From: UBA6382 sp963617965
Lineage (GTDB): Bacteria; Bacteroidota; Bacteroidia; Bacteroidales; Bacteroidaceae
DNA length: 64,000 bases
Reading direction: 5' to 3'
Assembly: GCA_963617965.1 (NCBI GenBank)
Contig: CAVEQO010000002.1
Coordinates: 27,604-91,603, forward strand
A program made the position numbers and the translations under genes. Below the pieces are notes generated by a model. It was not told the origin of the DNA. It was given only the letters and a program-made list of their open reading frames with translations, and made no database searches. Below, one piece after another: positions 1 to 8,923 of the stretch (position 1 is its first letter; each line of letters starts with the position of its first letter).

Positions 1-913
1 GAATTTCTTCTACTCCGGCGTGAGGGACGGATGGTATCCCCCTCTGGTATTCCTTGGCATTGGAGCGATGACAGACTTTACTGCCCTGTTGGCAAACCCA
101 AAGCTTCTGCTTGTGGGTGGAGCTGCACAGTTCGGCATTTTCGGGGCCTACATGATAGCTTTGGCTCTCGGGTTTGAGCCGAACCAGGCTGCCGGCATCG
201 CCATTATCGGCGGAGCGGACGGTCCTACTGCAATATTCCTGTCATCAAAACTCTCGCCCAACCTCATGGGTGCCATTGCCGTTTGCGCATACTCGTATAT
301 GGCTCTCGTGCCGGTAATACAGCCTTTCTTCATGAAAGTCCTCACCACCAAGAAGGAACGGGTAATACACATGAAGGCAACACGTCAGGTCAGCCAGACC
401 GAAAGGATTGTGTTCCCTATCATGGGACTGCTCATGACAACATTTATCATTCCCTCGGGCTTGCCCCTGCTCGGCATGCTGTTCTTCGGTAATCTCCTGA
501 AGGAATCCACCAAGACAACACGCCTTGCCAAGACTGCAGGTTCGGCTCTCAACGACATTGTCGTAATGCTGCTGGGACTGACCGTAGGCTGTTCCACACA
601 GGCAAGCGAGTTCCTGACATCCGACACCATCAAGATATTCTTCCTTGGTGCACTGGCATTCATCATAGCAACCTGCTCTGGCGTTCTGTTCGTGAAGTTC
701 ATGAACCTGTTCCTGCCCAAGGGCAAGAAGATGAATCCCCTTATCGGCAATGCCGGAGTGAGTGCCGTACCTATGTCCGCGCGCATTTCACAAAACATGG
801 GGCTGATGTATGACAAGCACAACTATCTCCTCATGCATGCCATGGGACCAAATGTCGCCGGAGTCATCGGCTCTGCCATTGCAGCAGGTGCGATGCTGGG
901 ATTTCTGAACTGA
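1..913 (+). CDS. Sodium-pumping decarboxylase beta subunit, 5' partial
   Basis: Membrane subunit of a biotin-dependent decarboxylase (oxaloacetate or methylmalonyl-CoA type) that couples decarboxylation to Na+ export across the inner membrane. The reading frame is open from the window edge, so the N-terminus lies upstream. Family landmarks are visible: GWYPPLVFLGIGAMTDF near the start, the GGADGPTAIFLSSKLSP segment that belongs to the ion-binding core, and a C-terminal NAGVSAVPMSARISQ followed by HAMGPNVAGVIGSAIAAG. Many hydrophobic helices alternate with short loops. The family is normally near 400 residues, so roughly the last three quarters are here. Substrate specificity (oadB or mmdB) cannot be decided without the alpha subunit. 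Confidence 0.9.
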   Translation, partial: NFFYSGVRDGWYPPLVFLGIGAMTDFTALLANPKLLLVGGAAQFGIFGAYMIALALGFEPNQAAGIAIIGGADGPTAIFLSSKLSPNLMGAIAVCAYSYMALVPVIQPFFMKVLTTKKERVIHMKATRQVSQTERIVFPIMGLLMTTFIIPSGLPLLGMLFFGNLLKESTKTTRLAKTAGSALNDIVVMLLGLTVGCSTQASEFLTSDTIKIFFLGALAFIIATCSGVLFVKFMNLFLPKGKKMNPLIGNAGVSAVPMSARISQNMGLMYDKHNYLLMHAMGPNVAGVIGSAIAAGAMLGFLN

Positions 914-987
914 CAGCCGGACGGCACATAACTGAAGAGCGTGGCAACTTTCATTGGAATTTGTCACGTTTTTCAGTTATAATTAAG

Positions 988-995
988 TAGATTTG
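988..995 (+). promoter_or_regulatory. Promoter -7 element for rfbB
   Basis: TAGATTTG matches the Bacteroidetes -7 consensus TAnnTTTG and lies 23 bases before the rfbB start codon. No good -33 TTTG is seen at the usual 19-21 base spacing. Confidence 0.5.
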
Positions 996-1018
996 CAACG
1001 TCAAAACACACTTTTTTT

Positions 1019-2143
1019 ATGAAAACATACCTTGTTACTGGGGCAGCCGGGTTTATAGGGTCTAACTTCGTCAAATATATGCTGACGAAGCACGGAGATA
1101 TACGCATCGTTATCCTTGATGCCCTGACGTATGCGGGATATCTCGGCACCATAGACCACGACATAGACAACAAGCGCTGTTTTTTTGTAAAAGGAGACAT
1201 CCGGGACAGGGAACTTGTGGACGGCCTTTTCGTAAAATACGGATTTGACTATGTGATAAACTTTGCAGCGGAAAGCCATGTAGACCGTTCCATCACAGAC
1301 CCACAACTTTTTCTTGAAACAAACATTCTCGGCACACAGACCCTACTTGATGCCGCCCGCAAAGCCTGGACAACAGGCAAGGATTCGCAGGGTTACCCGA
1401 TCTGGCGATCCGGAACACGCTATCACCAAGTTTCCACCGATGAAGTATACGGTTCATTGGGTGCGACAGGCTTTTTCACTGAGGAGACACCCCTTGCTCC
1501 CCACTCTCCCTACAGTGCGTCAAAGACAAGTGCAGACCTTTTTGTTCTTGCATACAGAGACACTTACCGTATGCCCGTCAGCATAACACGGTGTTCCAAC
1601 AACTACGGCCCTTATCATTTCCCGGAGAAGCTCATTCCTTTAATCATACGCAACATTCTAAGGCACAAACAACTGCCTGTCTATGGCAAGGGTGACAACA
1701 TCCGAGACTGGCTCTACGTAGAAGATCACTGCAAGGCGATAGACCTTGTAGTAAGCAAGGCTCCCGACGGTTCTGTATACAACGTGGGCGGTCACAACGA
1801 GATGAAAAACATTGACATTGTGAAGCTGATTGTCAAAACCATCAGGGGAATCATGGAAAGCGAGCCACAATACCGATCCCTGCTTCAGAGTGCAGACCGC
1901 AACAACCTGTCGTGGATATGCGACGACTTGATTACATTCGTGGCAGACCGACTAGGACATGACCAACGCTATGGCATAGACCCCGCAAAAATCAACAGGG
2001 AGCTTGGATGGAGTCCCGAAACGCCATTCGCCGAAGGAATTGTGAAAACAATCAGATGGTATCTTGACAATCCGCAATGGACAGAAGCTGTGACTGGCAC
2101 GGATTATCAGGCATACTACGAGAAAATGTACAGCGTACAGTAA
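1019..2143 (+). CDS. rfbB: dTDP-glucose 4,6-dehydratase
   Basis: Short-chain dehydrogenase/reductase that converts dTDP-glucose to dTDP-4-keto-6-deoxyglucose, the second step of dTDP-L-rhamnose synthesis, in the cytoplasm. The N-terminal GAAGFIGSN is the NAD-binding glycine motif. FAAESHVDRS is the family signature. STDEVYGSLG contributes the catalytic Thr/Asp/Glu, and YSASKTSADLF carries the YxxxK pair. The length (374 residues) fits the family, with a modest insertion (about residues 110-130). It stands alone behind its own promoter. The partner rfbA is in this window but 57 kb away on the other strand, so the rhamnose genes are dispersed here. Confidence 0.95.
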   Translation: MKTYLVTGAAGFIGSNFVKYMLTKHGDIRIVILDALTYAGYLGTIDHDIDNKRCFFVKGDIRDRELVDGLFVKYGFDYVINFAAESHVDRSITDPQLFLETNILGTQTLLDAARKAWTTGKDSQGYPIWRSGTRYHQVSTDEVYGSLGATGFFTEETPLAPHSPYSASKTSADLFVLAYRDTYRMPVSITRCSNNYGPYHFPEKLIPLIIRNILRHKQLPVYGKGDNIRDWLYVEDHCKAIDLVVSKAPDGSVYNVGGHNEMKNIDIVKLIVKTIRGIMESEPQYRSLLQSADRNNLSWICDDLITFVADRLGHDQRYGIDPAKINRELGWSPETPFAEGIVKTIRWYLDNPQWTEAVTGTDYQAYYEKMYSVQ

Positions 2144-2327
2144 GCACTCGGGGGTGAAACCGGGAAACAGTTAGTTTTAAACATTGCTGCCGGTTTTGTT
2201 TTCCACAAAATCCCGACGTAACTTAAAAGTTGTGTTCTGTTCGTAAACGACGGTTCAACCGACAACTCGTTTGCACGTATAACGGACATCTGCACAAACA
2301 ACCCGGATCTACTATCTGTCTTGTTTG

Positions 2328-2840
2328 TCATTGGCGCCTTGTGTTACAGACAACGTTCTTCCGCTTCAGGTCTATGAAACTGTACGGACGATCATTCTGT
2401 TCATCCGCACAGCAGTCTTCACGCCACGTTTCTTCCCATTCATCCATGTTGAATTCCGGGAAAAAAGTATCAGCCTCAGACGGAGTATGATGCACCAATG
2501 TCAAATTCAACACGTCTGCCAACGGAAGAGCCTCCCTATAGACGGAACTGCCTCCTATCACAAAAACCTTTTCATCGTCACCACAGTGCCGCAACGCCTC
2601 CTGCAGAGACGGGAACGCTTCCGCACCTGCAAACACTCCACCGCCGCGTGTCAACACAATATTGCGACGATTCGGCAGGGCTCCTTTGGGCAATGACTCA
2701 AAGGTTTTCCGTCCCATAATAACCGTATGGCCGGTTGTCAGCCCCTTGAACCTCTTGAGGTCTGCACGCTGGTGATAAATCATTCCGCCGTTAAGCCCGA
2801 TAGCGTTGTTCTGGGCTATACATACTATAATTGACAACAT
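2328..2840 (-). CDS. folA: Dihydrofolate reductase
   Basis: Reduces dihydrofolate to tetrahydrofolate with NADPH, regenerating the cofactor consumed by thymidylate synthase. The start is taken at the Met of MLSIIVCIAQNNAIGLNGG, which gives 170 residues, the usual bacterial size. The glycine-rich NAIG substrate loop, GHTVIMGRKTFESLP (NADPH binding) and EKVFVIGGSSVYREAL are all present. It lies 36 bases downstream of thyA on the same strand, the common thyA-folA pairing, and probably shares the thyA promoter. Known as the target of trimethoprim; no resistance change can be judged by eye. Confidence 0.95.
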   Translation of the reverse strand: MLSIIVCIAQNNAIGLNGGMIYHQRADLKRFKGLTTGHTVIMGRKTFESLPKGALPNRRNIVLTRGGGVFAGAEAFPSLQEALRHCGDDEKVFVIGGSSVYREALPLADVLNLTLVHHTPSEADTFFPEFNMDEWEETWREDCCADEQNDRPYSFIDLKRKNVVCNTRRQ

Positions 2841-2876
2841 AAATTCTATAGGCAAGAGAGATACAACAAGCAGATT

Positions 2877-3671
2877 TCACACAGACACTTTTCCCGGAAT
2901 GTGCGGCCAGGGGTCATACCCTACAAGGTTGAAGTCATCATACCCGAAATCAAAGACAGAGGTCACATCGGGGTTGAGGATCATCTTGGGCAGCGGGCGC
3001 GGAGTCCTGTCCAGTTGAAGACTCACCTGTTCCAGATGGTTCTTGTAGATATGGGCATCACCTATCGTATGTATGAATTCGCCGGGCTTCAATCCCGTAA
3101 CCTGAGCCATCATCTGCAACAGCAGGGCATAGGAAGCGATGTTGAACGGAACGCCAAGAAATGTATCTGCGCTTCGCTGGTACATCTGCATACTTAGTCT
3201 GCCGGCAGCGACATAGAACTGGAAAAACATATGGCACGGGGGAAGATTCATGTTCTCTATGTCGCCAACATTCCACGCATTCACGATGATACGGCGTGAA
3301 TCCGGAGTGTTTATGATCTGGTCTATCGCCTGTTGGATCTGGTCTATATGACCGCCTTTGTAGTCGGGCCACGAACGCCACTGGTAGCCATAGATGTGGC
3401 CCAAGTCACCGTTGTCATCTGCCCATTCGTTCCAGATGCGCACACCGTTGTCCTGTAGGTATTTCACGTTGGTGTCACCTTTCAGAAACCACAGCAGCTC
3501 ATATATTATGGATTTCAGGTGTAGTTTCTTGGTCGTGAGCAGAGGGAAGCCGTCTTCAAGGTTGAAACGCATCTGGTGTCCAAACACACTGACCGTACCC
3601 GTGCCCGTACGGTCTTCCTTTTCCACGCCCTCGGCGAGAATTCTGTCAAGAAGATTCAAATACTGTTTCAT
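2877..3671 (-). CDS. thyA: Thymidylate synthase
   Basis: Methylates dUMP to dTMP with methylenetetrahydrofolate, yielding dihydrofolate for FolA. The start at MKQYLNLLDRIL gives 264 residues, the standard length; the frame is open upstream but the longer N-terminus is not family-like. Motifs include RTGTGTVSVFGHQMRF (phosphate-binding arginine), the catalytic cysteine in NLPPCHMFFQFYV, RSADTFLGVPFNIASYA, and the C-terminus ending in PGKVSV. First gene of a thyA-folA operon, divergent from the RsmF-like gene. Confidence 0.97.
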   Translation of the reverse strand: MKQYLNLLDRILAEGVEKEDRTGTGTVSVFGHQMRFNLEDGFPLLTTKKLHLKSIIYELLWFLKGDTNVKYLQDNGVRIWNEWADDNGDLGHIYGYQWRSWPDYKGGHIDQIQQAIDQIINTPDSRRIIVNAWNVGDIENMNLPPCHMFFQFYVAAGRLSMQMYQRSADTFLGVPFNIASYALLLQMMAQVTGLKPGEFIHTIGDAHIYKNHLEQVSLQLDRTPRPLPKMILNPDVTSVFDFGYDDFNLVGYDPWPHIPGKVSV

Positions 3672-3700
3672 TCTGAATACGCAAATCCGAATTGCTGTTG

Positions 3701-3708
3701 CAAAAGTA
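3701..3708 (-). promoter_or_regulatory. Promoter -7 element for thyA-folA
   Basis: Read on the minus strand this is TACTTTTG, fitting TAnnTTTG, 29 bases before the thyA start codon. Confidence 0.5.
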
Positions 3709-3786
3709 ACTATTTTTGAAGACAGTCCTTGACAAACCGCGCGGAAAATATTATCTTCGCAATAAGAAATACCATTGCAACCGACC

Positions 3787-5130
3787 ATGCTGTTACCCGC
3801 TCCCTTTGCCCGACAGATGAATACTCTTCTGGGGCCTGATGACTATCAGGATTTCTGCAATGCGCTCAGCGAGCCTCCCTGCGTTTCCGTAAGGGCAAAT
3901 CCGTTCAAGGACGCAAACGGCGAAGCAATGCGCAGCCTTGACTGTACGGAGGACGTGCCATGGTCTTCGTGTGGGAAATACCTTGTCAACAGACCAAATT
4001 TCACGCTCAACCCGCTGTTCCACGGCGGCACGTTTTATGTACAGGAGGCTTCTTCCATGTTTTTGGAACAGGCACTGAAACAATGCGGTGCACCACGGGT
4101 GGTGCTTGACCTGTGCGCCGCTCCAGGCGGCAAATCCACCCTTTTGCGCTCTCTGTTGCCCGAAGAAGCCTTTCTGGTAAGCAACGAGCCGGTCAGAACC
4201 CGGGCACAAGTCCTTTACGAAAACATGATCAAATGGGGGCACGAAGGCTGTATGGTCACTTGCAATTACCCTCGTGACTTCACAAAGGCAGGAGCCGTCT
4301 TCGACCTCATCGTGGTTGATGCCCCGTGCTCCGGCGAAGGTATGTTCCGCAAGGATAACCCAGCTCTTGAAATGTGGTCACCTCTGAATGTCGCAGACTG
4401 TGCAGAGAGGCAGCGCGACATTGTCAGGACAATATGGCCCGCCCTGAAAAGCGACGGTTATCTGATATACAGCACCTGCACATACAACACTGCCGAAAAC
4501 GAGGAGAATATAGAGTACTTCTGCGAGGAACTTGATGCTGAGGCTGTGAAGATCCAGACTCCGCCCTCCTGCAACATCACGGGAAACCTGCTTGCCGGCA
4601 GTTGCGTACCGGTCTACCGCTTCTTGCCGCACAAGACAAGGGGAGAGGGGTTCTTTCTCGCCATTCTGCGCAAAAACGGGCAGACCAACCCAAAAAAGCT
4701 AAAAGACAAACTGAGATTCAAACCAATACCGGAGAATTGGGCAAAAAACATAAAGGCGGAGAACCTCGTTCTTTGGGAACAAGGAAACTGTGGATATGCC
4801 CTAAGAAACTATGACGCTGAAATTGCAGACCATCTGACGGACACCCTCCACCCTCTTCATGCTGGACTGCCGCTCTATGAGAAGAAAGGAAGCAAAACCA
4901 TCCCCTCACACGGACTGGCAATGAGCCGGCTGCTTGACACAGCCGCTTTTCCGAAAGTTGAGCTCACACTGCCGCAGGCTCTCGACTACCTGCGCAGACA
5001 AGCGATACAGACAGACGCAGAAAAAGGATACATACTGCTGACCTACAAAGACATACCGCTGGGGTTTGCAAACAACCTCGGCGGCAGGGCTAACAATATG
5101 TATCCCGCCAACTGGAGAATAAGGCACTAA
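3787..5130 (+). CDS. RsmF-like (NOL1/NOP2/Sun) RNA cytosine-C5 methyltransferase
   Basis: SAM-dependent enzyme of the family that makes 5-methylcytosine in rRNA or tRNA. LDLCAAPGGKST is the SAM-binding motif, DAPCSGEGMFR holds the first conserved cysteine, and STCTYNTAENEENI holds the second, catalytic one. The C-terminus, with PLGFANNLGGRANNMYPANWRIR, matches the PUA-like tail found in RsmF-type enzymes. ATG at 3787 is preferred to an in-frame TTG four codons earlier. The exact target base cannot be read from sequence. Convergent with efp, only 13 bases apart. Confidence 0.88.
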   Translation: MLLPAPFARQMNTLLGPDDYQDFCNALSEPPCVSVRANPFKDANGEAMRSLDCTEDVPWSSCGKYLVNRPNFTLNPLFHGGTFYVQEASSMFLEQALKQCGAPRVVLDLCAAPGGKSTLLRSLLPEEAFLVSNEPVRTRAQVLYENMIKWGHEGCMVTCNYPRDFTKAGAVFDLIVVDAPCSGEGMFRKDNPALEMWSPLNVADCAERQRDIVRTIWPALKSDGYLIYSTCTYNTAENEENIEYFCEELDAEAVKIQTPPSCNITGNLLAGSCVPVYRFLPHKTRGEGFFLAILRKNGQTNPKKLKDKLRFKPIPENWAKNIKAENLVLWEQGNCGYALRNYDAEIADHLTDTLHPLHAGLPLYEKKGSKTIPSHGLAMSRLLDTAAFPKVELTLPQALDYLRRQAIQTDAEKGYILLTYKDIPLGFANNLGGRANNMYPANWRIRH

Positions 5131-5143
5131 GCCCCTTCTGTCA

Positions 5144-5707
5144 CTACTTGGCGCGGTTAAGATATGAACCGTCGCGGGTGTCGATCTCTATCAGCTCGCC
5201 CTCGTTGATAAACAAAGGCACACGAATCTCGGCTCCCGACTCAACCGTGGCAGGTTTGGTTGCGTTGGTGGCGGTATTGCCTTTCTCGCCCGGCTCGGTG
5301 TATGTCACTTTCAACACCGTCTTGACAGGCATCTCGGCATAAAGTATAGTTTCGGTATCTGCATCACTCACCACTTCCACAATATCGGATTCCTTCATGT
5401 AGTCAACACCGGTTATCATGTCCTTGGCAATGACCACGTCGTCCCACGTTTCCTGATTGAGGAAATGGAGATCCCCACCCTCCGCATAGCTGAATTGGTA
5501 CGGACGGCGCTCCACACGCACATCCTCCAGACTTTCACCGATATTGAAACGGCGCTCGAGCACATTGCCGTTGACCACATCTTTCAGTGTCGTGCGCATA
5601 ATGGTATTTCCTTTTCCCGGCTTGACGTGCAGAAAATCAATGCAGAAATACAGTTTGCCGTCCATGCGGATGCAAGTTCCTTTTTTAATGTCCTGTGACT
5701 TAATCAT
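5144..5707 (-). CDS. efp: Elongation factor P
   Basis: Helps the ribosome through polyproline stretches by stimulating peptide-bond formation. The start at MIKSQDIKKG gives 187 residues, the typical size; upstream in-frame residues are not EF-P-like. Three domains can be followed: the KOW-like N-terminus, with lysine in the tip loop VKPGKGNT, the site modified in many EF-Ps; the middle OB fold with RRPYQFSYAEGG; and the C-terminal OB fold ending in GAEIRVPLFINEGELIEIDTRDG (shown in part). Monocistronic by appearance, with its own promoter. Confidence 0.97.
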   Translation of the reverse strand: MIKSQDIKKGTCIRMDGKLYFCIDFLHVKPGKGNTIMRTTLKDVVNGNVLERRFNIGESLEDVRVERRPYQFSYAEGGDLHFLNQETWDDVVIAKDMITGVDYMKESDIVEVVSDADTETILYAEMPVKTVLKVTYTEPGEKGNTATNATKPATVESGAEIRVPLFINEGELIEIDTRDGSYLNRAK

Positions 5708-5749
5708 ATTCAATAACGTTATTAAAAATTGCTCATTTACAAACGAGTG

Positions 5750-5757
5750 CAAAGTTA
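5750..5757 (-). promoter_or_regulatory. Promoter -7 element for efp
   Basis: Minus-strand TAACTTTG fits TAnnTTTG, 42 bases upstream of the efp start codon. Confidence 0.5.
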
Positions 5758-5874
5758 TTAAAAACATCTGAATCCGAACGGCAGTCATAGCCTAAAATGC
5801 CACCTAAAGCGTTTTTCGCCCTTTCATGAAGAAAATTTCAACACGCCTGCAACAGGTATAACAAAAAATTTGCT

Positions 5875-5882
5875 TAATTTTG
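5875..5882 (+). promoter_or_regulatory. Promoter -7 element for rpmH
   Basis: TAATTTTG fits TAnnTTTG and sits 45 bases before the rpmH start codon in an A+T-rich stretch between the divergent efp and rpmH genes. Confidence 0.5.
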
Positions 5883-5927
5883 CACTCGCATCGTAAAACA
5901 TCAGAAAAAACAAAACAACCATAAGTC

Positions 5928-6086
5928 ATGAAAAGAACTTTTCAACCACACAACAGAAAAAGGAGCAACAAGCACGGCTTCCGTCAGCGCATGTCCACCA
6001 AGAACGGTCGCCGTGTATTGGCGATGCGCCGCGCTAAAGGACGTAAGAAACTTACGGTTTCAGACGAAGTTCACGGCAAGAAATAA
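5928..6086 (+). CDS. rpmH: 50S ribosomal protein L34
   Basis: Small basic protein of the large ribosomal subunit, 52 residues. The sequence opens MKRTFQPHNRKRSNKHGF, followed by RMSTKNGRRVLAMRRAKGRKKL, the universally conserved L34 pattern, with a short family-typical tail ending HGKK. It stands alone between its own promoter and a perfect hairpin. In this genome it is not beside rnpA, the usual partner in many bacteria. Confidence 0.98.
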   Translation: MKRTFQPHNRKRSNKHGFRQRMSTKNGRRVLAMRRAKGRKKLTVSDEVHGKK

Positions 6087-6104
6087 ACGCTGTTTCTTCA
6101 CAGG

Positions 6105-6153
6105 AAACACAAAGGGGGCGTACCTGATTATCGGGTACGCCCCCTTTGTGTTT
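6105..6153. terminator. Bidirectional hairpin terminator between rpmH and tatD
   Basis: Two 20-base arms (6105-6124 and 6134-6153) pair perfectly around a 9-base loop. The arms are A-rich outside and G/C-rich inside, giving U tracts in both directions, as expected for a terminator shared by convergent genes. Confidence 0.85.
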
Positions 6154-6200
6154 GCCAATAAGCGGCAGCGTGACGGGACGATCAGAGACCGTCCCCCCGA

Positions 6201-7007
6201 CTACAGCACAGCATTTTTCCCGGAAAAGAACAGGCGCATGGCATTTTGTGTGGTCACACTGCCCACCTCTTCAGGCGTGAGACCTTTGGCTTGCGCCAAC
6301 AAGTCTATTATATAGGGTACAAAAGCGGGTTCATTGCGTTTTCCCCTCATCGGCACCGGTGCCATATATGGAGAGTCTGTTTCCAGCACAATACGCTCTA
6401 TGGGAATCTCCTTGACGACTTCGGGCAGCTTGGATTTTCTGAACGTCAACACCCCTCCTATTCCTATACAGAAGCCCGGATGGAAGTTCAATAATTCATG
6501 CGCCGTTTCCACAGAGCCGGAAAAACAATGGAAGACACCACCCGGCAATTTGTCACGCCACGGCGACAGGCAAGCCAGCAGGTCACCATTGGCGGAACGG
6601 GAGTGTATCATCAGTGGGAGGCCATATTCCGCCGCCCACCCTATCTGCACGGAAAACGCCTCTTTCTGTTCCTCCCTGTAGGTTTTGTCCCAATAATAGT
6701 CAAGCCCCACCTCGCCCACGGCTACAAACCGGCGTGTTCCGCCGTCTATGTCCTGCTTCAACATGCATTCCAACCGACGAAGTTCCTCGCGGAAATTGTC
6801 TTTCACATCTTCCGGATGCAGGCCGACCATTGGAAAGCAAACATCCGGAAAACGCCCGCATACCGCCAGAGCTTCGGCGGTGGAGTCGGCATCTGTAGGT
6901 GGAATCAATATCCTGACGGCTCCAGCCTTGACGGCCTGTTCCACAACCTGCTCCAGATCTTCGCCGAATTCATTACCGTAGAGATGTGCGTGGGTGTCTA
7001 TGAACAT
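6201..7007 (-). CDS. tatD: TatD-family metal-dependent DNase/hydrolase
   Basis: Amidohydrolase-fold metalloenzyme of the TatD family, whose members act as 3'-5' exonucleases or D-aminoacyl-tRNA deacylases. Metal ligands are recognisable: DTHAHLYG at the N-terminus, AVGEVGLDYYWDK with the bridging Glu, the two histidines in PLMIHSRSA and VFHCFSG, and ETDSPYMAPVPMRGKRNEP near the end. Length is 268 residues, normal for the family. Last gene of a three-gene operon with the polyprenyl synthase 9 bases upstream. Confidence 0.93.
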   Translation of the reverse strand: MFIDTHAHLYGNEFGEDLEQVVEQAVKAGAVRILIPPTDADSTAEALAVCGRFPDVCFPMVGLHPEDVKDNFREELRRLECMLKQDIDGGTRRFVAVGEVGLDYYWDKTYREEQKEAFSVQIGWAAEYGLPLMIHSRSANGDLLACLSPWRDKLPGGVFHCFSGSVETAHELLNFHPGFCIGIGGVLTFRKSKLPEVVKEIPIERIVLETDSPYMAPVPMRGKRNEPAFVPYIIDLLAQAKGLTPEEVGSVTTQNAMRLFFSGKNAVL

Positions 7008-7016
7008 TGCGGAAAA

Positions 7017-7991
7017 CTAATAGTTTCTGTTTACAAGCTGTGCTGCAAAATCCCACAGAGGCTGCTTTACGGACAAAGGCAGGTCTATGCCGTCAAGGAT
7101 AGCTCTCGCCTTGTCAAAAAAACCGTAAATGGACTTTATGGTGTATTCCCTTATGCCCAATTCGTTGTAAATCTTTGTTACGGCACTTATCTTTTCCGCA
7201 TCATCATATTGTTTCCGATTGACCCAATACCCGAGGGTTTCCCTCTGTCTGTCGTCTGCCTTCTGGTAAGCGTTTATGAGCAGGAACGTCTTCTTGTCGC
7301 ACAGGATATCGCCGCCAATGCGCTTGCCGAAAACATCCGGGTCGCCGTAGACATCCAGCAGGTCATCCTGCAGTTGGAAAGCGAGCCCGACCTGTTCTCC
7401 GAAATCAAACAGCTTGTCCGCCACCGCAAAATCAACCCCGGAAAGGATTGCGCCCATCTTCAGCGCACACCCTATGAGCACAGATGTCTTGAGGCGGATC
7501 ATCTCTATGTATTCCGACTGCAACACATCGGTACGGGTCTCAAAGTTCATGTCATACTGCTGTCCCTCACCTATCTCAAGTGCCGTGTCCAAAAACACGT
7601 CTACCGCCTCCTTCACGTTGGGCAGCTTTGTGGAATGGATGTACTTGCAAGCCAGCACCAGCATAGAATCGCCTGAGAGTATAGCCGTATTGCTGTTCCA
7701 CTTGCGGTGTACCGTAGGTTTGCCCCTACGCATCAGGGCCTTGTCCATAAGATCGTCATGGAGCAGAGTGTAGTTGTGGTACATCTCCAGTCCCACAGCA
7801 GCGGGCATTATTTTATCAAGGTCTGTGCCGAATGACTGTGCGGCAATGAGCATAAAGACCGGTCTTATGCGCTTGCCGCCCGTTGACAGGATATACCTGA
7901 TGGGATCATACAACCCCTCCGGCTGCGGCGGATACTCAATGTCCGCTATCGCGTCATTGAGCTTAGCAAGAATTTCTTCTGTATTGTACAT
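7017..7991 (-). CDS. Polyprenyl (trans-isoprenyl) diphosphate synthase
   Basis: Condenses isopentenyl diphosphate with an allylic primer to make longer isoprenoids, likely for menaquinone or related lipids. GGKRIRPVFMLIAAQ is the first conserved segment. The two aspartate-rich Mg2+-binding motifs are LLHDDLMD (about residues 76-83) and FQLQDDLLDVYGD (about 210-222), followed by GKRIGGDI. Length is 324 residues, as usual. Chain length cannot be told from sequence alone. Middle gene of an operon, 4 bases after the TonB-like gene. Confidence 0.92.
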   Translation of the reverse strand: MYNTEEILAKLNDAIADIEYPPQPEGLYDPIRYILSTGGKRIRPVFMLIAAQSFGTDLDKIMPAAVGLEMYHNYTLLHDDLMDKALMRRGKPTVHRKWNSNTAILSGDSMLVLACKYIHSTKLPNVKEAVDVFLDTALEIGEGQQYDMNFETRTDVLQSEYIEMIRLKTSVLIGCALKMGAILSGVDFAVADKLFDFGEQVGLAFQLQDDLLDVYGDPDVFGKRIGGDILCDKKTFLLINAYQKADDRQRETLGYWVNRKQYDDAEKISAVTKIYNELGIREYTIKSIYGFFDKARAILDGIDLPLSVKQPLWDFAAQLVNRNY

Positions 7992-7995
7992 AACT

Positions 7996-8772
7996 TCAGT
8001 TTAGTCCGAAAACAATCGGCAAGGTCACCTGAGCCCTCACGGGTTTGCCACCCTTCATCGCCGGCTTCCACGGCTTCATCATGTGAAGAGTCCTCAACGC
8101 CTCGTTATTGAGCTGTCTGTGCGCTCCCCTTATTATACGTGGGTCATTCATGTGCCCGCTCGTGTCAACGATGAAAGCCACCACCACCGTGCCCTCTATC
8201 TTGTTTCTGACGCAGGCGGGCGGATAAACCATCGTGGAGTCCAACCACTTCATGAAGCAGCTTATCCCGCCGGGATAGTGGGGAATGGAATCTATTATCA
8301 CCCCGTCCGTGCGCTCCTCGTTTTGAGCTGTGTCAAGATGTTTCTCCTTCAACAGCACATCGATGGAATCCATCGGCAAGTCCTCTATCTCCTTGACAGC
8401 CACCTCTTCCTCCTGTTCCACGGTAACCATGTCCTCAATGGGAGCGATGTCTGTTGTGTTAACATCCTTGTCGCCAGTTTCCGGCTCCGATCTCTTTACG
8501 GGCCTCCTGACCGGCCGGGCCTCTTTGATTTCCAGCCCTGCCATAGGCTGTATCTTGTCGCCCAAGTCCTTGAATTCTACCGGTGTGGAAAGGAATACCG
8601 AAACCACCACTGTCGGAGCCGCAACAATAAGAGCCATTACAGACAGTACCGCCAAGGCTACACAATAGCGGTGTCCGGTCTCCCCACGCATCTTGTATGC
8701 GCCGTAGTCTTTGTTGCGGTGCATGAAGACCTTGTCACACCATGTCTTGTTCAGTAACTCGTTGCCAGCCAT
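7996..8772 (-). CDS. TonB-family energy transducer
   Basis: Inner-membrane protein whose periplasmic C-terminal domain contacts outer-membrane TonB-dependent receptors. From the ATG at 8772 it has 258 residues: a short cytoplasmic part with KTWCDKVFMHRNKDYGAY, typical of Bacteroidetes TonB proteins, one transmembrane helix (about residues 43-65), an acidic linker rich in Glu, Asp and Val, and a TonB C-terminal domain in the last 90 residues (YPPACVRNKIEGTVVVAF, ending VTLPIVFGLN). First gene of the tonB/polyprenyl synthase/tatD operon; divergent from porQ. Confidence 0.92.
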   Translation of the reverse strand: MAGNELLNKTWCDKVFMHRNKDYGAYKMRGETGHRYCVALAVLSVMALIVAAPTVVVSVFLSTPVEFKDLGDKIQPMAGLEIKEARPVRRPVKRSEPETGDKDVNTTDIAPIEDMVTVEQEEEVAVKEIEDLPMDSIDVLLKEKHLDTAQNEERTDGVIIDSIPHYPGGISCFMKWLDSTMVYPPACVRNKIEGTVVVAFIVDTSGHMNDPRIIRGAHRQLNNEALRTLHMMKPWKPAMKGGKPVRAQVTLPIVFGLN

Positions 8773-8866
8773 CGTGTTCCGACCCTTTTTGCAAAAACAA
8801 AGCCCTTGGATATCATAAAACACCACAAAAAGCGTTATTGTATATGGCAGCAAGTTTTTGCCGCCA

Positions 8867-8903
8867 CAAAATTACGTCAGTTATTTTAAATAGAGTAACT
8901 TTG
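8867..8903. promoter_or_regulatory. Divergent promoter pair, tonB-like and porQ
   Basis: Minus-strand TAATTTTG at 8867-8874 and plus-strand TAACTTTG at 8896-8903 both fit TAnnTTTG. The first leaves a leader of about 95 bases before the TonB-like gene; the second lies 20 bases before porQ. Confidence 0.5.
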
Positions 8904-8923
8904 GACTCAAATTTTAACATTCA

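Noticed and set aside
6498..7676. Long plus-strand open frame across tatD and the polyprenyl synthase
   Set aside because: It is antisense to two clear enzyme genes, has no motif, and its composition is that of a codon shadow. The same holds for antisense frames over rluD, argF' and rfbA.
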